This document shows, in pieces, positions 8,208 to 17,988 of a stretch of DNA of 64,000 bases (its first letter is position 1; every line of letters begins with the position of its first letter). This DNA is from Nostoc sp. ATCC 53789 (GTDB taxonomy: Bacteria; Cyanobacteriota; Cyanobacteriia; Cyanobacteriales; Nostocaceae), in NCBI RefSeq assembly GCF_009873495.1, contig NZ_CP046703.1, positions 4,816,501 to 4,880,500 on the forward strand. Direction: 5' to 3'. The notes below the pieces were generated by a model. The model was not told the origin of the DNA, made no database searches, and worked only from the letters and a program-made list of their open reading frames with translations. The translations under genes were made by a program, and so were the position numbers.

Positions 8208-11200
8208 ATGGTCAGCATTCCCGGATATCACGTTAGCAAAGAACTCTACAATGGTTCTCGAACCTTGGTTTATCGCGCTAATCGAGAAACTGACCAAAAA
8301 TCTGTAGTGATTAAGCTGATGAAAACTGTTTATCCCAGTTTCATTGAATTGATCCAGTTTCGGAACCAGTTCACCATCGCCAAAAATTTAAATCTACCTG
8401 GAATCATCCAGACATACAGCCTGGAACCCTATCAGAATGGCTATGCGTTAGTGATGGAAGACTTTGGGGGAATTTCTCTCAAAGATTATTTGACCTCTGT
8501 AGAGACACGATATATCGCGTCTCTACAAGAGTTTTTACAAGTAGCGATCGCACTGTGCAATACATTAGATATTCTAATTCGTCATCGGATCATTCACAAA
8601 GATATTAAACCCGCCAATATTTTAATTAATCCAGAAACTAAAGAAGTTAAGTTAATTGACTTTAGTATTGCATCTCTGTTGCCACGAGAAACTCAAACCC
8701 TGATGAGTCCTAATGTGCTAGAAGGGACACTCGGCTATTTGTCTCCAGAGCAAACTGGACGAATGAATCGGGGAATTGATTACCGGACTGATTTTTATTC
8801 CCTAGGTGTAACATTTTACGAGTTACTAACAGGGGAATTACCATTTAAATCGCACGAGCCGATGGAATTGGTACATTGTCATATTGCAAAACTTCCGCTT
8901 TTAGTACATGAGATTAATCCCCAAATTGCGCCTGTACTCTCATCCATTGTGAATAAACTGATGGCGAAAAATGCCGAAGACCGCTATCAGAGCGCATTTG
9001 GGCTGAAATATGATTTAGAAAATTGTTTAGCTCAACTCAAAGAAACGGGGAAAATTGTAAGTTTTCCAATTGCTCAACGGGATGTGTGCGATCGCTTTAT
9101 TATCCCAGAAAAACTCTATGGTCGTGAGCATGAAGTTGAAACTCTGCTCAAAGCCTTTGACCGTGTTACCAACAATCAGACAGAATTAATGCTGGTGGCT
9201 GGTTTTTCTGGTATTGGTAAAACTGCTTTAGTTAACGAGGTTCACAAACCTATTGTCCGGCAACGGGGCTACTTTATCAAAGGCAAATTTGACCAATTTA
9301 ATCGGAATATTCCTTTCTCCGCTTTTGTGCAGGCGTTTCGAGACTTAATGGGGCAATTGCTCAGTGAAAGTGATACTCAATTGTCAACTTGGAAAAGTAA
9401 AATCTTACAAGTTCTGGGCGATCAAGGACAAGTCATTCTTGAGGTAATTCCCGAACTCGAACAAATTATTGGTCAACAACTACCTGCAACCGAACTTTCA
9501 CCAAGTGCAGCACAAAATCGCTTTAATTTACTCTTTCAAAAGTTTATTCAGGTATTCACTACAAAAGAACATCCATTAGTAATTTTCCTTGATGATTTGC
9601 AGTGGGGCGATTCTGCATCACTCAAATTGATACAGTTGTTGATGAGTAAATCAGGAAGTGGAGCTTTACTTTTAATTGGAGCTTATCGAGATAATGAAGT
9701 ATCTACCGCGCATCCGTTAATGTTGACTTTAGCAGATATTCGCAAAGTCAATGCCACGATTCATAGTATTGCTTTAGCTCCGTTAAATAAAGCTAGTTTA
9801 AATCAATTGATGGTTGATACCTTTAGTTGCTCAGGTGAAATTGCCCAACCCCTAACGCAACTCGTCTATCAAAAAACTCAAGGGAATCCATTTTTTGCAA
9901 CGCAATTTCTCAAAGCATTATATGAAGATGGACTGATTACTTTTAATTTTTCTCAAGGTTACTGGCAATGTGATATTGCTGCTGTGAAGGCACTTGCTCT
10001 GACCGATGATGTGGTAGAGTTCGTAGCGCTACAGTTGCAGAAGTTGCCAGCAGCAACGCAAAATGTGTTGAAATTAGCCGCGTGTATTGGCAACCAGTTT
10101 GATTTGCTAACCTTAGCAATTGTTTCTGAACAATCGGAAACCGAAACGGCAGCATCTTTATGGAAAGCTTTGCAAGAAGGGTTAGTTTTACCTACTAGCG
10201 AAGTTTATAAATTCTTTCAAGATAGTGGGCATGATTGTAACTCAAATCCTTTAAATTACAATTTACAAGTCCCTATCTACAAATTTTTACATGACCGTGT
10301 GCAGCAAGCGGCTTATTCGCTAATTCCAGATGAAGATAAACAATTTACCCATCTTAAAATTGGTCAATTACTGTTGCAAAATACCTCTGAGTCTCAGCAA
10401 GAGGAACGAATTTTTGAGATTGTCAGTCAGTTGAATTGTGGAATGGCGCTAATCACCCAGCCAAGTGAACATCAACAATTAGCTCAGTTAAATTTGAATG
10501 CTGGTCGAAAAGCGAAAGAAGCTACTGCTTATGGTGCAGCAATTCATTATCTCAAGTCGGGAATGCAATTGCTGACAATTAATAGTTGGGAAATCGCTTA
10601 TGAACTGACTCGAAGTTTATACGAAGAAGCTGCCGAAGCTGCTTTTCTCAACAATGAATTTGAGCAGATGGAATCTCTTATCCAGGTCGTCATGGAAGAA
10701 ACAACCACCTTACTGGATAGGGTGAAAGTTTATGAAGTTCAACTCCAAGCCGATCAGGTGCGGAATCAATCATTCAAAGCGATCGCAATTGGGCGTGAAC
10801 TTCTCGCTCAACTTGGGGTAACATTACCTGAATCAGTAACACCTCCAGACATTGAGCAATCTGTAGTCAACACGCTCTCCACCTTGGCTGCTAGAAGTAT
10901 TGAGGGCTTAGTTGATTTGCCATTGATGAATGACCCCAAAGCTTTGGTTGCTTTGCGAATTATGGCTAGCATCGCTCCCGCCATCCATCAGGCTGCGCCT
11001 TATCTGTTCCCAATTATTGCCTGCGAAGAGGTGAATGTATCTCTTAAATACGGCAATGCACCACTTTCTGCACCAGGGTATGCAGATTTTGGAATTGTAC
11101 TTAATATTTGTAACCAAATGGAGTCAGGTTCAGAATTTGGCCAGCTAGCTTTAATGCTTGTAGATAGATTTCAAGCAAAATCTGTTCAAAGCATGACTAT

Positions 11201-13613
11201 ATTTAAGGTGGGTGCATTGAATCAATTTAATAAACAACACGTTCGCGCCTCAATTAGTTTATTACAGGAATCCCATCGTTTTGGATTAGAGACAGGCGAC
11301 TTTTTTCATGTGCTTGCATCCATGATTTTCAAGTTATTCTATGTCTATTTAAGTGGCACAGAAGTTTTGGAAATTCTCTTAGCAGATATCAAAGCTTACA
11401 AGTCTAATTTTGCCCAAAATCAGCGCTTATTAAATTGGTCTAATATAATCTGTCACAGTATTAACAATTTAACCGAATCTAGCGATAATTCAGAGCGTTT
11501 CATTGGTGAAGATTGTCAAGAAGAACAACTTTTATCTACGCTGATCGAAGAGAACGACGAATTAACACTCCACATCTTTTACCTAAGTAAGTTAACACTC
11601 AATTATCTTTTTGAGAATTTTCCGGCGGCAGTTGAGAATGCAAATCAGGGAGAGCAATACCTTAACGGTGGCGCAGGAATGCTATCTGTGCCTGTTTTCT
11701 ACTACTACGATTCTTTGTCTCGGCTGGCTGTCTATTCAACGGCTGAACCATCTCAACAAGAACAATTACTCTTAAAGGTTGGCGAAAACCAGGAAAAATT
11801 GCAGTTTAGAGCCAAATTTGCACCGATGAATTTCCAGCACAAATTTGAATTGGTGGAAGCAGAACGCTATCGGGCTCTGGGCGACAAGTTGGCAGCAATA
11901 GAATTATACGATCGCGCAATTTTTCTGGCGAAAGAAAACGAATATATCCCAGAAGAAGCTTTGAGCAATGAGCTAGCTGCCAAGTTCTACCTCGATTGGG
12001 GCAAAGAAAAAATCGCCCAAGTTTATATGCAAGAAGCTTATTACTGTTATGCTCGTTGGGGCGCTAAAGCCAAAACTGAGGATTTAGAAAAACGCTATCC
12101 TCAACTTCTGGCTCCCATCTTACAAGGGCAGCATCATCGCTTACAACTGAGTTCAACCATTGATGGATCGTCATTCCCACATCAAACTATCCACACAAAC
12201 CTTTCTAGCAGCAGTATTTCTGAAGCCCTCGATTTTGCCACCATCTTTAAAGCCTCACAAGCTCTATCTAGTGAAATTCAATTAGAGCAATTACTTACTA
12301 CCCTTTTGCAAGTGGTGATGGAAAATGCCGGCGCACAAAAAGCTGCTCTGCTTGTACTCCAACAGGGTGATTTAGTGGTTGAAGCTATAGCCACCATCAA
12401 CGAAGGAGTGACTCTGGTATCAGTACCATTGTCAATCAGCGAAGGCATTCCCATTACACTGGTAAACTATGTCAAACGCCGCTTAAAAACTGTTGTGCTA
12501 GATGATGCAACAGCACAAACTGATTTTATCGCCGATTCATATTTCATGCAGCAACAACCTAAGAGTGTGTTGTGTACGCCGATGTTAAATCAGGGTAAAC
12601 TCATCGGGCTGCTATATCTAGAAAATCCGCTGACAATTGGTGCATTTACGAGCGATCGCACCGAAGTTATCCAACTGCTATGCACCCAAGCTGCCATTTG
12701 TCTAGAAAATGCCCGTCTTTATCAAGAATCTCAAAATTATGCTCATCAACTAGAGAGATCGCTACAAGAACTAGAGCATACCCAATTACAAATGGTGCAA
12801 AATGAAAAAATGGCAACCTTGGGTAATTTAGTTGCTGGGGTGGCACATGAAATTAATAATCCCATTGGATTTTTGAAAGGCAGCCTTAACAATGCCGAAG
12901 AGTATATTCAAGACTTACTCGCCCATATCCAATGCTACCAACAACATCATCCCACTTCTGCGATCGCAGTCATTGAGCATGGCGAAGAAATTGACCTAGA
13001 ATTCTTGACTCAAGACTTACCAAAGCTCGTAAGCTCAATGAAGGTGGCAAGCGAACGGATTAAAGACATTAGCATTAGTCTTCGCACCTTTTCCAGAGCC
13101 GATACAACCGAAAAAGTTGCTTGTAATCTCCATGAAGGGATTGAGAGTACGCTGTTGATTTTGAAGTATCGCCTCAAAGCTAACGAAAAGCGTCCAGCAA
13201 TTGAAGTTATCACCGAATACGGTAAATTACCACTAGTCAAGTGCTTTTTAGGACAATTAAATCAAGTATTTATGAACATCCTTGCTAATGCAATTGATGC
13301 CTTAGATACATCCAGTGAGGGGCTTTCTTTTGCCCAAGCGCAAGCTAACCATCACCAAATACTGATTAACACCGAAGTATCCAGTGACCACAAGGTGACA
13401 ATTCGCATCAAAGATAACGGTCAGGGGATGCCAGAGGAGATTAGAGCCAGGATCTTTGACCACCTGTTTACAACAAAAGAGGTTGGAAAGGGAACAGGAT
13501 TAGGATTAGCGATCGCTCGTCAAATTGTCGAGGAAACCCATAATGGAAGGTTGAGGTGTAATTCTGTGCTTGGTGAAGGAACAGAATTTGTCATTGAAAT
13601 TCCGGTGTTTTAA
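8208..13613 (+). CDS. Hybrid Ser/Thr kinase - AAA ATPase - GAF - histidine kinase
   Basis: A 1801-residue signalling protein of the HstK type known from heterocyst-forming cyanobacteria. Order of domains: Ser/Thr kinase (residues about 5-270, with VVIKLMK, catalytic HKDIKPAN near 132 and a DFS in place of DFG near 151); a large ATPase module with Walker A GFSGIGKT near 335 and Walker B LVIFLDDLQWGD near 460; a long helical TPR-like region; a GAF domain (about 1355-1505); a HisKA phospho-acceptor HEINNP near 1547; and a HATPase domain ending with GKGTGLGLAIA. Both kinase activities look intact except for the DFS variant. A GTG at 8184 could add eight residues; ATG 8208 gives the family start MVSIPGYHV. 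A 28-bp palindrome lies in frame at 8499-8526. No response regulator adjoins it. Confidence 0.92.
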   Translation: MVSIPGYHVSKELYNGSRTLVYRANRETDQKSVVIKLMKTVYPSFIELIQFRNQFTIAKNLNLPGIIQTYSLEPYQNGYALVMEDFGGISLKDYLTSVETRYIASLQEFLQVAIALCNTLDILIRHRIIHKDIKPANILINPETKEVKLIDFSIASLLPRETQTLMSPNVLEGTLGYLSPEQTGRMNRGIDYRTDFYSLGVTFYELLTGELPFKSHEPMELVHCHIAKLPLLVHEINPQIAPVLSSIVNKLMAKNAEDRYQSAFGLKYDLENCLAQLKETGKIVSFPIAQRDVCDRFIIPEKLYGREHEVETLLKAFDRVTNNQTELMLVAGFSGIGKTALVNEVHKPIVRQRGYFIKGKFDQFNRNIPFSAFVQAFRDLMGQLLSESDTQLSTWKSKILQVLGDQGQVILEVIPELEQIIGQQLPATELSPSAAQNRFNLLFQKFIQVFTTKEHPLVIFLDDLQWGDSASLKLIQLLMSKSGSGALLLIGAYRDNEVSTAHPLMLTLADIRKVNATIHSIALAPLNKASLNQLMVDTFSCSGEIAQPLTQLVYQKTQGNPFFATQFLKALYEDGLITFNFSQGYWQCDIAAVKALALTDDVVEFVALQLQKLPAATQNVLKLAACIGNQFDLLTLAIVSEQSETETAASLWKALQEGLVLPTSEVYKFFQDSGHDCNSNPLNYNLQVPIYKFLHDRVQQAAYSLIPDEDKQFTHLKIGQLLLQNTSESQQEERIFEIVSQLNCGMALITQPSEHQQLAQLNLNAGRKAKEATAYGAAIHYLKSGMQLLTINSWEIAYELTRSLYEEAAEAAFLNNEFEQMESLIQVVMEETTTLLDRVKVYEVQLQADQVRNQSFKAIAIGRELLAQLGVTLPESVTPPDIEQSVVNTLSTLAARSIEGLVDLPLMNDPKALVALRIMASIAPAIHQAAPYLFPIIACEEVNVSLKYGNAPLSAPGYADFGIVLNICNQMESGSEFGQLALMLVDRFQAKSVQSMTIFKVGALNQFNKQHVRASISLLQESHRFGLETGDFFHVLASMIFKLFYVYLSGTEVLEILLADIKAYKSNFAQNQRLLNWSNIICHSINNLTESSDNSERFIGEDCQEEQLLSTLIEENDELTLHIFYLSKLTLNYLFENFPAAVENANQGEQYLNGGAGMLSVPVFYYYDSLSRLAVYSTAEPSQQEQLLLKVGENQEKLQFRAKFAPMNFQHKFELVEAERYRALGDKLAAIELYDRAIFLAKENEYIPEEALSNELAAKFYLDWGKEKIAQVYMQEAYYCYARWGAKAKTEDLEKRYPQLLAPILQGQHHRLQLSSTIDGSSFPHQTIHTNLSSSSISEALDFATIFKASQALSSEIQLEQLLTTLLQVVMENAGAQKAALLVLQQGDLVVEAIATINEGVTLVSVPLSISEGIPITLVNYVKRRLKTVVLDDATAQTDFIADSYFMQQQPKSVLCTPMLNQGKLIGLLYLENPLTIGAFTSDRTEVIQLLCTQAAICLENARLYQESQNYAHQLERSLQELEHTQLQMVQNEKMATLGNLVAGVAHEINNPIGFLKGSLNNAEEYIQDLLAHIQCYQQHHPTSAIAVIEHGEEIDLEFLTQDLPKLVSSMKVASERIKDISISLRTFSRADTTEKVACNLHEGIESTLLILKYRLKANEKRPAIEVITEYGKLPLVKCFLGQLNQVFMNILANAIDALDTSSEGLSFAQAQANHHQILINTEVSSDHKVTIRIKDNGQGMPEEIRARIFDHLFTTKEVGKGTGLGLAIARQIVEETHNGRLRCNSVLGEGTEFVIEIPVF
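8499..8526. repeat. 28-bp near-palindrome inside the kinase domain
   Basis: GTAGAGAC ... GTCTCTAC with one mismatch in the arms. It encodes the residues around SVETRYIASLQ between two kinase helices and matches the intergenic repeat type at 8003-8025, so it is probably an inserted dispersed repeat that kept the frame. Confidence 0.7.
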
Positions 13614-13929
13614 CTACAGTATTTATTTTACAAATACATGAGGTACACCCGGAGCTACGGTGTACACACAAGTCGGAAATAGTAGTCTTGTCAAGGAATA
13701 ATTGACGAGTACATTCTTTGTCTTAACGGCAATTTATCGCGTCTCTCTAACGTGTCAGTTTTTCAGACGCGCTGAAATCTGCTGTAATATTGCGATTTTC
13801 CTCTCAATGCATAAAGCTTCTAATTTTTCGGTAATCTGGAGGACAGGAATAGCACAATTTTACTAAATCTGTATAACTTGATTCTAAATGAGGTATCGTT
13901 CAGAGTTAAGATGACACAATTGCATTGAA
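13614..13929. other. Intergenic region before the M16 peptidase genes
   Basis: About 316 bases. A hairpin-forming segment lies at about 13643-13669 (GTACACC ... GGTGTAC) soon after the kinase stop codon, but without a clear T-tract. The rest is AT-rich and should hold the promoter of the peptidase pair. No gene or RNA recognised. Confidence 0.5.
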
Positions 13930-15216
13930 TTGTGGTTGAAGCTACAAAAATTGTTAAAACAACTAACTAATACTGTATTTCCAGCCTCAGTCTTCCGACT
14001 AGAGAGTGGTTTAACTTTTATTCATCAAGAGATTCCCACTACTCCTGTAGTTGTGGCTGATGTTTGGGTGCGTGCTGGAGCAAGCCTAGAGCCAAAACCG
14101 TGGTTTGGGATGGCGCACTTTTTAGAACACATGATCTTTAAAGGTACGGCAACGCTTCCCCCTGGAATGTTCGATTCCAAAGTTGAAAACCGGGGTGGCG
14201 TAAGTAATGCGGCAACAAGCTATGATTATGCTAATTATTCACTCACCACAGCCGCCCCTTATTTAAAAGATACTTTGCCCTACTTGGGCGAACTACTGCT
14301 CAATGCGGCAATTCCAGAAGACGAATTTAGCCGCGAACGGGACGTGGTGCTAGAGGAAATTCGTTCTTGTCAGGACGATTCCGACTGGATAGGATTTCAA
14401 GCTCTGATTCAAAGCATCTATCCACATCACCCTTACGGGCGTTCGGTGTTAGGTACCGAGCAAGAGCTGATGCAGCAGTCTCCAGAAGCAATGCGCTGTT
14501 TTCATCACGCCCACTATCAGCCGGAAAATATGACAGTGGTAATTGCTGGGGGTATAGCCCAGCAACCAGCTTGGGAATTAGTAAATCATTCATTTAGTGA
14601 TTTTGCCGAACGCTCGAATTGTCCGCAGTTTGAGAAAGTGACAAAGCCAGTAATAACAGGAATTCACCGTCAAGAACTGTGTTTACCACGCATAGAGCAA
14701 GCACGATTATTGATGGCGTGGTTGGTTCCAGGAGTAGAAGAAATCCGCACTAGCTATGGTCTAGATTTATTGTCAGTGTTATTGGCAGAAGGGCGGACTT
14801 CGCGTTTAGTGCGTGATTTGCGAGAAGATTTGCAATTGGTACAAGGAATTCATAGTAGTTTTTCTCTACAACGGGAATCAAGTTTATTTACAATTACTGC
14901 CTGGTTGGAACCAGAAAATTTAGAAGAAGTTGAGTCTTTAATTTGCGCTCATTTGGATGATTTGCAGACTGGAGGAATTAGCGAACAAGAACTTGCTCGT
15001 ACACGCAGGTTGCTATGTAATGAGTATGCATTTTCTACCGAAACGCCAAATCAACTGACAGGGCTTTATGGATATTACAATACCATCGCCCAAGCTGAAT
15101 TAGCTGTGACATATCCCCAGCAGATTAAGTCTTTTGATGCCCAAGAATTGCAAAAATTAGCTAAACAATATCTCTCACCGCAGAATTATGCGGTTACTGT
15201 ACTTAAACCCTGTTAA
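13930..15216 (+). CDS. M16 family zinc peptidase, catalytic subunit
   Basis: A 428-residue insulinase/pitrilysin-type protein of the bacterial M16B group. The inverted zinc motif HFLEH is at about residues 62-66 (GMAHFLEHMIFKGT). The third ligand lies in the downstream helix ERDVVLEEIR near residue 138. YGRSVLGTE and the C-terminal half domain follow. No ATG precedes the conserved region; TTG at 13930 or 13936 is the best start. The next gene encodes the inactive partner, so this is probably the catalytic half of a heterodimer that degrades short peptides or processes precursors. The exact substrate is unknown. Confidence 0.9.
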   Translation: MWLKLQKLLKQLTNTVFPASVFRLESGLTFIHQEIPTTPVVVADVWVRAGASLEPKPWFGMAHFLEHMIFKGTATLPPGMFDSKVENRGGVSNAATSYDYANYSLTTAAPYLKDTLPYLGELLLNAAIPEDEFSRERDVVLEEIRSCQDDSDWIGFQALIQSIYPHHPYGRSVLGTEQELMQQSPEAMRCFHHAHYQPENMTVVIAGGIAQQPAWELVNHSFSDFAERSNCPQFEKVTKPVITGIHRQELCLPRIEQARLLMAWLVPGVEEIRTSYGLDLLSVLLAEGRTSRLVRDLREDLQLVQGIHSSFSLQRESSLFTITAWLEPENLEEVESLICAHLDDLQTGGISEQELARTRRLLCNEYAFSTETPNQLTGLYGYYNTIAQAELAVTYPQQIKSFDAQELQKLAKQYLSPQNYAVTVLKPC

Positions 15217-15219
15217 TTA

Positions 15220-15304
15220 TTGGGAATTGGGAATTGGGAATGGGGCATGGGGCATTGGGCAAATGACAAAGGACAAATGACAAATGACAAATGACAAAGG
15301 ACAA
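15220..15304. repeat. GGGAATT and TGACAAA heptamer repeats between the M16 genes
   Basis: Two heptamer types follow each other: GGGAATT-like units at about 15220-15262 and TGACAAA/GGACAAA units at about 15262-15304. They fill the whole gap and run into the possible start codons of the second peptidase gene. Confidence 0.8.
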
Positions 15305-16576
15305 ATGACAACCTTGCTGCAAAAATCACCTATCCATCGCACCGTATTGAATAATGGCATTGTCGTGCTGGCGGCAGAAAACCCTGCTGCGGATATTATT
15401 GCAGCGCGGATCTTTGTGCGTGCCGGTAGTTGTAACGAAAACCGGGAGCAAGCAGGGTTGGCGCATTTGCTATCAGCAGTGATGACAAAGGGATGCGATG
15501 GACTTTCTAGCTTAGAAATTGCTGAAAAAGTCGAGTCTGTAGGAGCAAGTTTGAGTGCAGATGCTGGCACTGATTATTTTTTGCTGTCTTTCAAGACAGT
15601 AACATCAGATTTTGCGGAAATTTTAGCATTGGCAGCGCGGATTTTGCGATCGCCTACTTTTCCCGAAACTCAAGTAGAACTAGAACGCCGTTTAGCACTC
15701 CAAGATATTCGTTCACAAAAAGAGCAACCGTTCAATGTCGCCTTTGAACAAATGCGGCAGGTAATGTACCAAAATCATCCCTACTCTATGTCAGTGCTGG
15801 GAGATGAAACCAGTATGAGCAGCTTAACTCGTGCAGATTTAGTAGAGTATCATCAAACTTATTTCCGCCCAGATAATGTAGTAATTAGCATTGCTGGGAG
15901 AGTCACACCTACAGATGCAGCAGCGTTGGTGGAAGAAGTTTTTGCTGATTGGCAAGCGCCAGCCCAAGCACTACCAATACTGAATTTGCCTGAGATTAAA
16001 GTGGAACCACAGGTAAAGGTTAAGCCAGTACAGACACAACAATCAATCGTGATGCTTGGTTATTTAGGAACATCGGTCAATTCTGTTGACTACGCCGCCC
16101 TGAAGCTGCTGTGTACTTACTTGGGAAATGGGCTTTCTAGTCGCTTGTTTGTTGAATTACGCGAAAAACGTGGTTTAGCTTATGAAGTATCTGCTTTTTA
16201 CTCCACAAGGCTATTTCCAGCCTCATTTGTAGTTTACATGGGTACAGCACCGGAGAATACTAGCATTGCCCTAGAAGGACTGCGTACAGAAGTAGATTTA
16301 TTGTCTACCACTGAAGTATCTGAAAGCGCCCTCCAAGCTGCGAAAAATAAGATTCTAGGACAGTACGCCTTGGGTAAACAAACCAACGGGCAAATTGCTC
16401 AGATATACGGCTGGTATGAAATTTTGGGCTTAGGAATTGATTTTGACACCAAGTTTCAAGAATTGATTGCCGAGGTAAGTGCCAAAGATGCGATCGCTGC
16501 CGCTAGTAAGTATTTAAAATCACCTTATTTATCTTTAGTTGGTCAAGAAGAAGCAATTAATCGAGCGATCGCGTAA
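15305..16576 (+). CDS. M16 family peptidase-like protein, non-catalytic partner
   Basis: A 423-residue homologue of the preceding peptidase. The position of the zinc motif reads HLLSA instead of HxxEH, and the third ligand helix reads LALQDIR, so metal binding and catalysis should be lost. This active/inactive pairing is usual for tandem M16B genes. The arginine/tyrosine-type substrate segment GNGLSSRLFVELREKRGLAY is kept in the C-terminal half. An upstream ATG at 15284 would add the seven residues MTNDKGQ, which are read from heptamer repeats; ATG 15305 is preferred. Probably co-transcribed with the catalytic subunit. Confidence 0.88.
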   Translation: MTTLLQKSPIHRTVLNNGIVVLAAENPAADIIAARIFVRAGSCNENREQAGLAHLLSAVMTKGCDGLSSLEIAEKVESVGASLSADAGTDYFLLSFKTVTSDFAEILALAARILRSPTFPETQVELERRLALQDIRSQKEQPFNVAFEQMRQVMYQNHPYSMSVLGDETSMSSLTRADLVEYHQTYFRPDNVVISIAGRVTPTDAAALVEEVFADWQAPAQALPILNLPEIKVEPQVKVKPVQTQQSIVMLGYLGTSVNSVDYAALKLLCTYLGNGLSSRLFVELREKRGLAYEVSAFYSTRLFPASFVVYMGTAPENTSIALEGLRTEVDLLSTTEVSESALQAAKNKILGQYALGKQTNGQIAQIYGWYEILGLGIDFDTKFQELIAEVSAKDAIAAASKYLKSPYLSLVGQEEAINRAIA

Positions 16577-16667
16577 ATAGCCCGTCCGAGACATCGTAAA
16601 TAGAGCAGCTGTTTTTTAGACCAAGCGGCTGTACCATTAGCATGAGAATATTCTGGGAGTAAATTCC

Positions 16668-17753
16668 ATGCAAAGCAGCCTGACAGCAAGTATTTTGAGT
16701 TACTTAAAATTACTAGACCCCACTGTAAATCGCTGTGGAATGGAAAAACGGCAAAAAAGTTGGTGGACAAAGAGGTCGAAATCTTTCTCAGCCATTGAAA
16801 TACTCTTGTTATCCGCAACGCCTCTGCTTATTGCCTCAACACCTTTAATATCAATAGCAGCGCCGCAAAAAATTGCCCAAATAAATCCTGGAGATAGCAT
16901 CAGCCGCCCTAACCTCAAAGTTGGTAGCCAAGGCGAACGCGTATCTGAACTTCAGGCAGCTCTGAAACTTTTGGGTTTTTACTCTGGTGCAGTAGATGGT
17001 ATTTATAGTGAGAATACAGCCAGTGCTGTTGCCCGTTTTAAACAAGCAGCTGGCTTGAATCCAGATGGCGTTGTTGATGCCAGCACTTGGCAAAGACTTT
17101 TCCCTAATCAACCAGTAGCAGCATCAAATATCCCTTCATCCCAGCCAAGATTTAACTCAGCTACAAATTTTCCTGTTCCAACCCAGGCTAGCAGCCTCAC
17201 CAACGTTGCAAATCCTAACCCCAACCCCCCAAGACAAGCTGCAACACAAGTTGCGACTAGCCCTGAGCCAAGACCTACTACCCCAAAAAAAGCTGTAACA
17301 CAAGTTGCGACTAGCTCTGAGCCAAGACCTGCTACACCAAAAAAAGCTGTAACACAAGTTGCGACTAGCCCTGAGCCAAGACCTGCTACTCCAAGGAAAG
17401 CTACAACTTCAAGCACACAAAAAACGCCAAATCGTACTACATCAACTGCTAGAACTCAGTCAGCTACACGGACTGGGCAAAGTACTCGAACTCAGAAAAA
17501 CACATCTACTCAGCGAACTCCTGGTATTCAATACACCTCTGAAGGATTGCCAATTTTACGTATAGGATTACGTGGTTCTGAAGTTGTGAAGTTGCAACAA
17601 CAACTGAAAAAGCTTGGTTTCTTGAAAGGCGATGCCGATGGAGACTTTGGTGAGACAACCGAGACTGCTGTGAAAGCAGCACAAAAGCGGTATGGTTTAG
17701 AAGCTGACGGTGTAGTTGGTGGCTCTACCTGGGAGGTTCTTTTGCGGCGCTAG
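16668..17753 (+). CDS. Protein with two peptidoglycan-binding domains and a Pro/Thr-rich linker
   Basis: The 361-residue protein has a hydrophobic segment at about residues 43-64 (probably a signal anchor or signal peptide behind a long basic leader). A first PG_binding_1 domain follows (LQAALKLLGFYSGAVDGIYS, about 92-145), then a linker rich in Pro, Thr, Ala and Gln, then a second PG_binding_1 domain (LQQQLKKLGFLKGDADGDFG, about 306-360). The linker holds three 18-residue repeats. The protein is likely exported and tethered to the cell wall; no enzymatic domain is present. An ATG at 16740 (MEKRQKS) is an alternative start that would shorten the leader. Confidence 0.85.
   Translation: MQSSLTASILSYLKLLDPTVNRCGMEKRQKSWWTKRSKSFSAIEILLLSATPLLIASTPLISIAAPQKIAQINPGDSISRPNLKVGSQGERVSELQAALKLLGFYSGAVDGIYSENTASAVARFKQAAGLNPDGVVDASTWQRLFPNQPVAASNIPSSQPRFNSATNFPVPTQASSLTNVANPNPNPPRQAATQVATSPEPRPTTPKKAVTQVATSSEPRPATPKKAVTQVATSPEPRPATPRKATTSSTQKTPNRTTSTARTQSATRTGQSTRTQKNTSTQRTPGIQYTSEGLPILRIGLRGSEVVKLQQQLKKLGFLKGDADGDFGETTETAVKAAQKRYGLEADGVVGGSTWEVLLRR
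17238..17399 (+). repeat. Three 54-bp tandem repeats in the linker of the PG-binding protein
   Basis: Units at 17238-17291, 17292-17345 and 17346-17399. Each encodes 18 residues of the pattern A(V)TQVATS(P/S)EPRP(A/T)TPKK. Near-identical DNA suggests recent expansion and a length-variable spacer. Confidence 0.92.
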
Positions 17754-17866
17754 CCTTACTAGGGAGCATAACCAGCGTCTCTTTTGCCTGTAACCAAAGT
17801 TGCAGGCAAGATGCTCCGAAGTTCTGATAACTTATTTCTTTTTTGGAAGTCCTCAAGGTACAGAAG

Positions 17867-17988
17867 CAATACTTTTCGGTTAAACCCAATAATCTCTCTT
17901 TTGGCCTGGGGAAAGGTTAAAGGGGAAAGGGGAAAGGGAAATTCAAACCCTTTCCCTTTCCTCTTTCCCCCTTAACCGAAAAGTATTG
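17867..17988. repeat. Inverted-repeat element, AATAC...GTATT family, copy 1
   Basis: Perfect 17-base terminal inverted repeats at 17867-17883 and 17972-17988 (CAATACTTTTCGGTTAA). The inside carries purine-rich GGGGAAAGG units facing CCCTTTCC units, so the whole 122 bp can fold on itself. No clear target duplication is visible at this copy. Confidence 0.8.

Noticed and set aside
15228..15300. Tandem heptamers as a CRISPR array
   Set aside because: Units are 7 bp with no unique spacers; this is the STRR type of tandem repeat known from heterocyst-forming cyanobacteria. The same applies to all other heptamer blocks here.
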